The notes under the pieces were generated by a model that did no database searches, was not told where the DNA came from, and was given only the letters and a program-made list of their open reading frames with translations. From Chloroflexota bacterium (lineage in GTDB: Bacteria > Chloroflexota > Dehalococcoidia > Dehalococcoidales > JAHJRU01), in contig JAHJRU010000070.1 in the NCBI GenBank assembly GCA_018830745.1, forward strand, positions 1 to 5,546: a stretch of DNA of 5,546 nt, given 5' to 3'. This document shows positions 1 to 5,457 of the stretch, piece by piece. Position 1 is the first letter of the stretch, and each line of letters begins with the position of its first letter. Made by a program: the position numbers and the translations under genes.

Positions 1-194
1 CCAGAGGCAAAGAGGTTTACAGTCCGTTGGGCAGCCAGCTGGCCGTGGAGACTCTGGATAGATACGGTATTAAATATCACCTCAGTGAGATTGTCCCCTA
101 CATCCAGAAACCCAACCAGGAAGACATGTGCCCCATGGAGAAACTTTCGCAGCATAAGGAGCCGGAGGAGTTCTACCGCGCGTTAAGGGGCTAA
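1..194 (+). CDS. DUF1893 (TM1506-like) protein, 3' end only
   Basis: An open frame enters from the left edge (first full codon at base 3) and stops at TAA 192-194, giving the last 63 residues. The segment GIKYHLSEIVPYI, followed by DMCPMEKL and a short helical tail ending in EEFYRALRG, matches my memory of the C-terminal end of the DUF1893 family. That family is represented by Thermotoga maritima TM1506, a roughly 140-residue protein with a deaminase-like fold and no established function. The conserved Cys-Pro-Met-Glu-Lys block is present at bases 127-141. No signal peptide or membrane segment is visible in this part. The gene converges on the oligosaccharyltransferase gene with a 32-base gap, so the two are not co-transcribed. 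The N-terminal half lies outside the window, so start and promoter cannot be judged. The family call is by motif recognition only. Confidence 0.7.
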   Translation, partial: RGKEVYSPLGSQLAVETLDRYGIKYHLSEIVPYIQKPNQEDMCPMEKLSQHKEPEEFYRALRG

Positions 195-226
195 GGCTGC
201 AACTGCGGTGCTGAGCCGCCGTACCC

Positions 227-2554
227 TTAATCCCCGATGTACTCGAATATTTTCACTTCGGGAACGATTACCCCGAAGGCTGGTATTTCTATAGTCTGCG
301 AGCTATGTATTGATTTGTATTGTTCCAGAGCGGCTAAGGGCACCGGGCTGTTAAACGGGTGGCGGCCCACTATGCGGAAATCGCCTGATTCCTGATTTGA
401 AATGAAGGCGGCGGCTTCTTCGTAACTGTCGAAAACCTCCGCGAAGGTTATCAACTTGCCCTCTTCTCTTTCCTCGTAAGAAATGACTATCGTCTCCGTG
501 GGGATAAAGGCCTGGCCGTCGAAGTTATACAGCCTGACCGCCAGTGAACGGTAGTATTCCGGGTGGTAGAGCAATACTCTGGCGGCGCGGTTGTCTTCTT
601 GCGGTATGAAGTAGGAATCGTAATAGTGTTCCCGGGGCATTCCGGCCCACTGGGAAATAGCAGATAACTTGTTGAGAGTGGTGAGGTTATCAATAATTAT
701 GTACTTAGCACCTATCTCCTCTATTATGGGCTTGGCGGATTCTTCATCCGCTGAAAGGAAGAGGCGGGCGGTATTGGCCCTCGATTTGGGGTCGCTACCG
801 GGATTGCTGTGCGGTATACGGTGGGCGATGCGCAGGGTCCAGTACCCGTAGTCCCACCAGGATGCGACGCTGTAGGCTGATTCAGGGTACTTATACGGCT
901 CCCCCCTTGGAGGAGGCTGGTATAGCTGGTAATAGGCATTGGGGTCGCCAAAAGGCTCAGGCGTATTCTCTCTCAGCCAGGTAAGGGAGCTGACCCAGCC
1001 CTCGGTGGGGGCGAAGCGTGCCTGTGTGGCTACCGCAAGGGCGGGATTGATGTTGGGGAAGAGGGCGATGAATATACTGATAAGCGCTACTGAACCTACG
1101 AGTGTCATCTTGACACTGTTAGGGAAGCCATAGTATCTGGTCGAATAATAGGTCCTCACTATGATTTGCCCTGATAGGAAACCGGTCAGGATGGCTATAT
1201 TGGCGGCAAAGTAATAGGCAAAGCGGCGCTGACCCAGCACGGCGAGGAGCATTACCAGGCTCCACACTATCAGGAGAAGCAGGCTTTTAGGAGCATTTCT
1301 TGTTTTGATGGCTTGGTAGATAAAGATGCCTGTCAGGATGCCGAGCGCAATAAGTCCCAGCCCGGGGAGGTAGTGCATCCATTCTGGCAGGCTCGGTGAT
1401 GGGGGGAAGAGGAAAAAGCTGGTGGTGAAGTTACCCCACCCCAGCCCTGGTGTCAGTTCACCCCTGGGAGCCAGCAATGGCTGCATTTCCAGTGTGGTTA
1501 ATTCCAGACCGCTCGGGGTGAAAATACTGAAGGCGGCCAGCATATCCCGCAACATGGATGGGGCAGCCACGTACAGGGTGGTTACTGCCACAGCACCCAG
1601 CCCCAATAAAGCCAGTGGGTAGTAGGCGGGCCTGATATTCCTCCTTGTCATTAGCTGGGAAATGATGGTTAGACCCGCCGGAATAAACAGGGCTATGCCC
1701 AGGGACACCGTGGCGAGCGGTTTGTGCCACACCGGGGCATATATCGCCAGGGCGACCATAAAAACGGTAAAGCCAACCAGGTTGATATACTCAGTGGATT
1801 CATGCCTCAGATGGTTGATGACCGACTGAATTACCAGGTAGATGGCGATAATGAAAGTGAAGAGCAGTGCTCCCGGCCAAGTGATGAAGTAGATACCCAG
1901 GAAAATCCCTGCCAGCAGACTGTAAATGAGCGGTTTATTGGCGGTTGCCCAGTCGGCACGCCGGAGATGGTCAATGGTCAGGCCTCTTTCCTGGGAAGTT
2001 TTTATAGCCAGAATCAAGAACATCATCGCTGTGGTAGTGAAAAGCATCTCGGCAATATGGTAGTCCGTAAAGCCCAGTATCGAGCGCCCGAGGAACTCGC
2101 CGGGCAGGATAGCTATCAGACCGGCCGATATTAATCCGGCCAGTCGACCGAATAATGCCTGGCCGATGAAATAGACCGGGATGACACTTAGCGCGGCGAG
2201 GACAGCGGGGAAATATACGCCGACTAAATCAACAGTATGTTCGGTGGGTGAGCCTAAACCAATCAGCCAGATAATGCCTGCCAGAAACCAGGTGAAAAAC
2301 GGGGGAGTGCCTATCCCTTGCCCCCCCGGGTAGGTTAGATAGGGGTCAAAGCTGATGGGCTGGGGGAAATTTTGAACCAGGTTGTCCACCAGGCGCATAA
2401 AGTAGTAGGCATCGACGCCGGTAAACTTTATCAGGCCGTCACTGAAAACAATGTCATAGGGGAAAAAGGTGCGGAAGAATAGGGCGATACTGAAGCACAG
2501 AGCTATAATTATGCCAATAACGAGCTTGATCGGGATTCTATCTGCTTTCACCAT
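227..2554 (-). CDS. aglB: STT3/AglB-type oligosaccharyltransferase
   Basis: This 775-residue integral membrane protein is predicted to transfer a lipid-linked oligosaccharide to asparagine in Asn-X-Ser/Thr sequons on the outer face of the membrane. About 13 hydrophobic segments span residues 9-31, then roughly 83-330 and 395-503, followed by a soluble C-terminal domain (about 504-775). Family hallmarks seen are: a first acidic motif GVDAYYFMR (Asp48) in the first external loop; a second metal-site motif GFTDYH (Asp164, His166), as in archaeal AglB; a TIXE-like motif TTLE (353-356) followed by MQP in external loop 5; GQRRFAYY (441-448); the sequon-binding WWDYG (566-570); and KLSAISQWAG (629-638), in the position of the MI/DK motif. 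Length and motif order fit AglB better than Campylobacter PglB. The ATG start is needed to keep the first membrane helix; GGAG lies only 3 bases upstream. The gene ends 32 bases from DUF1893 and diverges from the HTH/GT operon. The gene symbol is by family similarity. Confidence 0.9.
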   Translation of the reverse strand: MVKADRIPIKLVIGIIIALCFSIALFFRTFFPYDIVFSDGLIKFTGVDAYYFMRLVDNLVQNFPQPISFDPYLTYPGGQGIGTPPFFTWFLAGIIWLIGLGSPTEHTVDLVGVYFPAVLAALSVIPVYFIGQALFGRLAGLISAGLIAILPGEFLGRSILGFTDYHIAEMLFTTTAMMFLILAIKTSQERGLTIDHLRRADWATANKPLIYSLLAGIFLGIYFITWPGALLFTFIIAIYLVIQSVINHLRHESTEYINLVGFTVFMVALAIYAPVWHKPLATVSLGIALFIPAGLTIISQLMTRRNIRPAYYPLALLGLGAVAVTTLYVAAPSMLRDMLAAFSIFTPSGLELTTLEMQPLLAPRGELTPGLGWGNFTTSFFLFPPSPSLPEWMHYLPGLGLIALGILTGIFIYQAIKTRNAPKSLLLLIVWSLVMLLAVLGQRRFAYYFAANIAILTGFLSGQIIVRTYYSTRYYGFPNSVKMTLVGSVALISIFIALFPNINPALAVATQARFAPTEGWVSSLTWLRENTPEPFGDPNAYYQLYQPPPRGEPYKYPESAYSVASWWDYGYWTLRIAHRIPHSNPGSDPKSRANTARLFLSADEESAKPIIEEIGAKYIIIDNLTTLNKLSAISQWAGMPREHYYDSYFIPQEDNRAARVLLYHPEYYRSLAVRLYNFDGQAFIPTETIVISYEEREEGKLITFAEVFDSYEEAAAFISNQESGDFRIVGRHPFNSPVPLAALEQYKSIHSSQTIEIPAFGVIVPEVKIFEYIGD

Positions 2555-2611
2555 CGACTCCGTAAAACATCAGGTTATCTGACCCTTTAGTGCTTATCGC
2601 AGGCTCCAATA

Positions 2612-2645
2612 TAGTGGTTAGCCCTGTCAGTAATTACTGGTTAGC
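2612..2645. repeat. 11-bp direct repeat, 23-bp period
   Basis: TAGTGGTTAGC (2612-2622) and TACTGGTTAGC (2635-2645) match at 10 of 11 positions, and their starts are 23 bp apart, close to two helical turns. The second copy overlaps the end of the perfect palindrome at 2628-2639 and the left arm of the inverted repeat at 2641-2670. The repeat lies in the predicted leader of the minus-strand oligosaccharyltransferase gene. It could be a pair of protein-binding half-sites, but an 11-bp repeat can also arise by chance. Confidence 0.4.
2628..2639. promoter_or_regulatory. Perfect 12-bp palindrome, candidate operator
   Basis: CAGTAATTACTG is its own reverse complement over all 12 bases. It sits in the non-coding region between divergent genes, about 35-40 bases downstream of the predicted minus-strand transcription start. 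That is a position where a bound dimer could block the oligosaccharyltransferase transcript. The HTH protein encoded nearby is a candidate ligand, but no binding evidence exists in the sequence. Confidence 0.4.
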
Positions 2646-2670
2646 TTGCTTTCCGGCACAAGCAAGTTAG
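2641..2670. repeat. Imperfect inverted repeat, 11-bp arms, 8-base loop
   Basis: The left arm 2641-2651 (TTAGCTTGCTT) pairs with the right arm 2660-2670 (AAGCAAGTTAG) around the loop 2652-2659. Nine of 11 positions are Watson-Crick pairs, and the other two are G-U wobbles if transcribed from the plus strand. There is no T-run next to it, so it does not look like an intrinsic terminator. It coincides with the predicted 5' end of the minus-strand leader, so it could be a DNA-binding dyad or a 5' hairpin in the oligosaccharyltransferase mRNA. Confidence 0.45.
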
Positions 2671-2696
2671 GTATTATATTACAGGGTAGGTAATAC
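2671..2696. repeat. Short inverted repeat GTATTA/TAATAC over the minus-strand promoter
   Basis: GTATTA (2671-2676) and TAATAC (2691-2696) are perfect inverted copies separated by 14 bases. The left arm overlaps the minus-strand -10 candidates. Six-base arms are short in an AT-rich stretch, so this is weak on its own. It is listed because it lies in the same cluster as the other dyads. Confidence 0.25.
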
Positions 2697-2704
2697 GATG
2701 ACAA
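2673..2704 (-). promoter_or_regulatory. Candidate promoter for the oligosaccharyltransferase gene
   Basis: Read on the minus strand, TTGTCA (2704-2699) matches the -35 consensus at 5 of 6 positions. Two overlapping -10 options follow. TAATAT (2681-2676) has an ideal 17-base spacer but only 4 of 6 matches. A perfect TATAAT (2678-2673) has a 20-base spacer. Either would start transcription near 2665-2670 and leave a leader of about 110 bases before the ATG at 2554. This is inferred from consensus matching only. Confidence 0.45.
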
Positions 2705-2731
2705 GGGTTGCCATCGGAAAAGCGGGCAATG

Positions 2732-2747
2732 TAGTACTATAATACTA
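2732..2747 (+). promoter_or_regulatory. Near-palindrome enclosing a perfect -10 box (promoter/operator)
   Basis: TAGTACTATAATACTA is symmetric at 7 of its 8 base pairs; the only mismatch is 2737/2742. It contains a perfect TATAAT (2738-2743) facing the HTH gene. Transcription would begin near 2750, about 45 bases before the ATG at 2796. No good -35 sits 17 bases upstream (CGGAAA there). TTGCCA at 2708-2713 is a 5 of 6 match but 24 bases away, which suggests an activated or weak promoter. A palindrome centred on the -10 box is a common layout for an autorepressor site, and the adjacent gene encodes an XRE-type HTH protein. Confidence 0.5.
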
Positions 2748-2768
2748 TGTGCTACCTGATGTAAAACC

Positions 2769-2797
2769 TTGCCTGACGTAATGAGGCACACTATAAT
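2769..2797 (+). promoter_or_regulatory. Second candidate promoter overlapping the HTH gene start
   Basis: TTGCCT (2769-2774), a 17-base spacer and a perfect TATAAT (2792-2797) form a promoter with ideal geometry. Its -10 overlaps the ATG at 2796. A transcript from here would begin near 2804 and could only use the in-frame ATG at 2820, which has AAGGGA 7 bases upstream. It would therefore make a 68-residue form of the HTH protein. The -35 matches the consensus at 4 of 6 positions. This is prediction only. Confidence 0.4.
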
Positions 2798-2843
2798 GGG
2801 GGAACTAAGGGATAAGGTGATGGAAGAACTAAGAGAAAAGGTA
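2796..2843 (+). repeat. 24-base in-frame tandem duplication in the HTH gene
   Basis: Bases 2796-2819 and 2820-2843 match at 19 of 24 positions and encode MGELRDKV and MEELREKV. A weaker echo, RELRRKK, follows directly. The copies extend an amphipathic, highly charged N-terminal helix before the HTH, possibly for dimerisation. The duplication also provides two equivalent ATG codons, which is why the start is ambiguous. Confidence 0.6.
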
Positions 2844-3026
2844 AGGGAACTGCGAAGGAAAAAGGCGTGGACACAGGAAGACCTGGCACGCGAGGTAGAA
2901 GTCAGTCTGTCTACGGTGCAGCGCTGGGAAAAAAGAGGGGGTAAGCCCACTCGTCTGGCACGCCGTGAACTAGCCCGACTTTTTGAGGAAGCGGGGATTT
3001 TGGTCGGCGGCTATAATGGCAGATAG
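2796..3026 (+). CDS. Small XRE/Cro-type helix-turn-helix regulator
   Basis: This 76-residue cytoplasmic protein is predicted to bind DNA as a regulator. A charged N-terminal helix (1-23) is followed by the HTH. TQEDLAREV (26-34) is the first helix, VS-L-S-T-V-Q-R-W-E-K (36-46) holds the recognition helix with the typical XRE ending QRWE, and a last helix (52-66) ends in the tail GGYNGR. There is no sensor or enzyme domain, so any signal must come from a partner or from dimerisation. The start is uncertain. TTG 2769, ATG 2781, ATG 2796 and ATG 2820 are all in frame. I chose 2796 because GAGG lies 9 bases upstream, but 2820 has a comparable AAGGGA. Codons 1-16 are a 24-base tandem duplication. 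The gene lies 17 bases before the glycosyltransferase and beside several palindromes, so autoregulation and control of the operon are likely inferences. Confidence 0.8.
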   Translation: MGELRDKVMEELREKVRELRRKKAWTQEDLAREVEVSLSTVQRWEKRGGKPTRLARRELARLFEEAGILVGGYNGR

Positions 3027-3043
3027 GCTCAGGTCGGAGGACA

Positions 3044-4000
3044 ATGACTGAACCAAGAGTAACGGTTGTCATACCGGTGAGAAATGCTGTGGACAAGATA
3101 GGCACGTGCCTGGAGGCGGTGTTGTCGCAATCACTCCAGCCCATCGAGGTCATCGTTATCGACGGGCGTTCCACCGACGGAACGGTAGAAAAGGTGCGGC
3201 AATTCCCCGTCAAGCTCTTTCTCCAGGAATATGGCGCCTGTGCGGCGGCACGCCAGATTGGCCTGGACAACACCGAGGGCGATTTCATTGCGCTTACCGA
3301 TGCGGACTGCATACCAAGTCGTGACTGGTTGCGCCATCTGGTCAGTCACCTTGAAGAAGGGATAGTCGGCGTTGGCGGGGGCATAGAGAATATTGGGGAG
3401 GGGTTGTGGTTGCGCTCCATCAATACGGCACAGAACACCTTCCTCGGTGGCGGCAGCTCCATCCAGACCAGGCTTTTCCATGAGAAGCGGTTTGTCAGGA
3501 GCATTAGCGCCAGCAACAGCATGTACCGCCGGAAAGACCTGGTGGAAGTCGGCGGTTTCAATATTCATCTGTCAGGTGCCGATGAAGCCGAGCTGGGCCG
3601 CCGTCTGGTTAAGCGCAAGAAAGGTAAGCTGCTGTATGTTCCCAGCGCTCTGGTCGTTCATGACCACGGTAGAAACCTGAAGGAGTTCGCCCGGAATATG
3701 TATTACTATGGTGGCTGGCGCCGGGAGTGCGGGGTATGGGACCTGCCGGCTGTTCCACCACTGCTAGCGCCCCTGGTGCTGGCCTCTCTGATATTCACCC
3801 CCTGGATTGTTCTCTCCCTCCTCGGGCTGTACCTGATAGCCGTAATGGCTGAAGGGCTTAAGCTAGCGATTCAGCAGAAGGAGTTTAGATTTTTCCTTAC
3901 TATACCGGTTGTTTATCTGGTAGAACATACTTGCTATGTCCTGGGATTCTGGAAGCAGACCATTTTGCCGCGACGGATGCCCGGGAGAGAAAAATTATGA
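3044..4000 (+). CDS. Membrane-anchored family 2 glycosyltransferase
   Basis: This 318-residue inverting GT-A enzyme is predicted to move a sugar from a nucleotide donor onto a lipid or glycan acceptor at the inner face of the membrane. The N-terminal Rossmann-like part has VTVVIPVRNA (6-15) and VIVIDGRSTDGT (36-47), both typical of GT2. The metal-binding DxD is DAD (86-88) in ALTDADCIP. SASNSMYRRKDLVEVGGF (155-172) and GADEAELGRRL (178-188) form the acceptor-side and catalytic acidic region, and HDHGRNLKEF (206-215) is the usual following motif. Three hydrophobic segments (about 238-256, 258-275 and 283-302) should anchor the C-terminus. The ATG at 3044 has a strong GGAGG at 3036-3040, though only 3 bases away. 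The stop overlaps the radical SAM start by four bases (ATGA), so the two are translationally coupled. Donor and acceptor cannot be read from sequence; nothing looks truncated. Confidence 0.9.
   Translation: MTEPRVTVVIPVRNAVDKIGTCLEAVLSQSLQPIEVIVIDGRSTDGTVEKVRQFPVKLFLQEYGACAAARQIGLDNTEGDFIALTDADCIPSRDWLRHLVSHLEEGIVGVGGGIENIGEGLWLRSINTAQNTFLGGGSSIQTRLFHEKRFVRSISASNSMYRRKDLVEVGGFNIHLSGADEAELGRRLVKRKKGKLLYVPSALVVHDHGRNLKEFARNMYYYGGWRRECGVWDLPAVPPLLAPLVLASLIFTPWIVLSLLGLYLIAVMAEGLKLAIQQKEFRFFLTIPVVYLVEHTCYVLGFWKQTILPRRMPGREKL
3983..4000 (+). promoter_or_regulatory. RBS and ATGA overlap coupling the GT2 and radical SAM genes
   Basis: GGGAGAG (3983-3989), inside the last glycosyltransferase codons, serves the ATG at 3997, which shares ATGA with the TGA stop at 3998-4000. 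This decides the start of the radical SAM gene and implies coupled translation at matched levels. Confidence 0.75.
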
Positions 4001-5457
4001 AGATTTACCTGCTAAATCCTCCGTTCCTGCCCAACTTTTTCCGCGACGCCCGGTGGCAGGATACCAGTCGGGCGGGTACTCACTACTATCCCATCTGGAT
4101 GGCATATGCCGCCGCTGCCCTTGAAACCGAACACACGGTGCGGCTGATAGACGCCCCAACCTGGAACTGGGATGAAGAAGACACCCTGGCTGACATACAG
4201 GAGTTTCAGCCTGATATGGTGGTGGTCGACAGCTGCTTCCCCAGCCTGAGGAATGATATATCGATAGCCGAGGTCATTAAGAGGCAACATCCTGAAGTTA
4301 TAAATGTCCTGGTGGGGCCACCGACTTCGCAGTTTCCCGATAGTATTCTGGAGAGCGACGGCATTGATATTGTTGCCCGCTGGGAATATGACTTAACGCT
4401 TCGTGAGATGGCGGCGGTTCTGGAGAGACATGAGCCTCTGGAAGGAGTCAAGGGGATTTCGTACCGCCAGAATGGTGAAATAAAACATAACCCGGACCGT
4501 GAATTCTCCACCACGGAGGAGCTGGATAGCCTGCCTTTTGTCTCTCAGGTGTATCAGAAACACCTCAATATAAAGGATTATTTTCTGAATTACAGTCTGT
4601 ATCCCATGGTGCAGGTATTTGGGGGGAGGGGGTGTCCCTTTCAGTGCACTTTCTGCTGCTGGGCGCAGACCTTTACCGGCAGAAAATACCGCATGAGGAG
4701 TGTGGCCAATGTGGTGGCGGAAATGCGGTGGATTGAGGAAAACATGCCCCAGGTGAGGGAAATATTTTTTGAGGATGATACCTTCACTGTAAACAAGAAA
4801 TGGGTGTTTGAGTTCACCGAAGAGTATAAAAAGGCGGGTGTGAGGATTCCCTGGGCATGCCAGGCGCGGGGTGATGTTGACTACGAGACGATGAAGGTGA
4901 TGCGGGAGCACAACTGCCTGGTGATGGTGATTGGTTTTGAATCGGGCAGCGATGTCATGCTCCAGAACATGAAGAAGGGGATAACGGTGGAGAGGTACCG
5001 GCGTTTTATCCGCGATGCCAGAAAAGCCGGCATGCCGATTCATGCTAATTTTGTAATAGGACTGCCCGGTGAGACATGGGAGACCATTGCGGTGACCAAA
5101 AGGTTCATCAGGGAGGCGAACGCCGATGCCATAACCGTGGCGGTAGCCACGCCATTCCCCGGGACCGAGTTCTGGAAGCAGGCTATTGATGGCGGCTACT
5201 TGCTGGAGGAAAATCCCAGCGATTTCCTGGATGAGCAGGGGCACCAGAAAGCGATAATCTCTTACCCGGAGCTATCCAATGAGGATATAGTTAAAACAGT
5301 AGATGAGATACTGCGGGGATATTATCTCTCACCCAGGTATGTGCCCATAGCCTTGCGGCGGGTATTCCGTCGGCACGGCTGGGACGAATTCAAGTCCATA
5401 TTTCACTCGGCTAAGGCGTTCCTGAGATATATGTCGGACAGGAGAAGCAGGGCATGA
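3997..5457 (+). CDS. Cobalamin-binding-domain radical SAM enzyme (HpnJ/BchE-like class)
   Basis: This 486-residue cytoplasmic enzyme is predicted to cleave S-adenosylmethionine with a 4Fe-4S cluster and carry out a radical reaction. The N-terminal domain (about 1-165) has the layout of B12-binding radical SAM proteins: MKIYLLNPPF at the start, YPIWMAYAAAALE (31-43), a VVVDSCFPS strand and loop (75-83) and VLVGPPT (104-110). The DxHxxG histidine motif is absent, as in many members of this class. The radical SAM core has GGRGCPFQCTFC (209-220), giving the CxxxCxxC ligands Cys213, Cys217 and Cys220, then FEDDTF (258-263), GFESGSD (313-319) and GLPGET (355-360). The pattern CTFCCWAQT and the sequence after it resemble what I recall of hopanoid HpnJ, but that is general class similarity and no substrate is implied. 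ATG 3997 is preferred over an in-frame TTG at 3931 because GGGAGAG precedes it and the domain begins with MKIYLLNPP. It overlaps both neighbours by ATGA. Confidence 0.88.
   Translation: MKIYLLNPPFLPNFFRDARWQDTSRAGTHYYPIWMAYAAAALETEHTVRLIDAPTWNWDEEDTLADIQEFQPDMVVVDSCFPSLRNDISIAEVIKRQHPEVINVLVGPPTSQFPDSILESDGIDIVARWEYDLTLREMAAVLERHEPLEGVKGISYRQNGEIKHNPDREFSTTEELDSLPFVSQVYQKHLNIKDYFLNYSLYPMVQVFGGRGCPFQCTFCCWAQTFTGRKYRMRSVANVVAEMRWIEENMPQVREIFFEDDTFTVNKKWVFEFTEEYKKAGVRIPWACQARGDVDYETMKVMREHNCLVMVIGFESGSDVMLQNMKKGITVERYRRFIRDARKAGMPIHANFVIGLPGETWETIAVTKRFIREANADAITVAVATPFPGTEFWKQAIDGGYLLEENPSDFLDEQGHQKAIISYPELSNEDIVKTVDEILRGYYLSPRYVPIALRRVFRRHGWDEFKSIFHSAKAFLRYMSDRRSRA
5441..5457 (+). promoter_or_regulatory. 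RBS and ATGA overlap coupling the radical SAM and epimerase genes
   Basis: GGAGAAG (5441-5447) lies 6 bases before the ATG at 5454, which overlaps the radical SAM stop TGA at 5455-5457. This is the second identical overlap in the cluster and supports a single polycistronic unit. Confidence 0.75.

Noticed and set aside
205..219. Small hairpin GCGG/CCGC between the convergent stops as a bidirectional terminator
   Set aside because: The stem is only 4-5 bp with a 5-7 base loop and no T-run on either strand.
1724..2134. Plus-strand open frame (136 codons) opposite the oligosaccharyltransferase
   Set aside because: It lies wholly within the membrane-domain coding region of the minus-strand gene. 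It has no ribosome site of note and low-complexity, motif-free residues.
2627..2950. Minus-strand open frame (107 codons) across the intergenic region and HTH gene
   Set aside because: It reads through the reverse of the HTH domain and the palindromes. Its Ser/Leu-rich translation comes from the reversed purine-rich HTH codons.
3012..3017. Perfect TATAAT near the end of the HTH gene as an internal promoter for GT2
   Set aside because: The hexamer at the right -35 distance (2989-2994, AAGCGG) does not resemble TTGACA, and the sequence encodes the protein's end. It is not enough for a promoter call.
3131..3568. Minus-strand open frame opposite the GT2 gene
   Set aside because: It is antisense to the DGRSTDGT and DAD catalytic motifs of a clear glycosyltransferase and shows no domain of its own.
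3931..3996. Upstream TTG start for the radical SAM gene, adding 22 residues
   Set aside because: The added residues are only the other-frame reading of the glycosyltransferase end. The ATG at 3997 has a ribosome site and begins the expected MKIYLLNPP strand.
4393..5244. Long minus-strand open frame (283 codons) opposite the radical SAM gene
   Set aside because: The translation has no recognisable motif and is rich in His/Pro/Arg typical of antisense readings. The plus-strand frame carries the full radical SAM motif set over the same bases.
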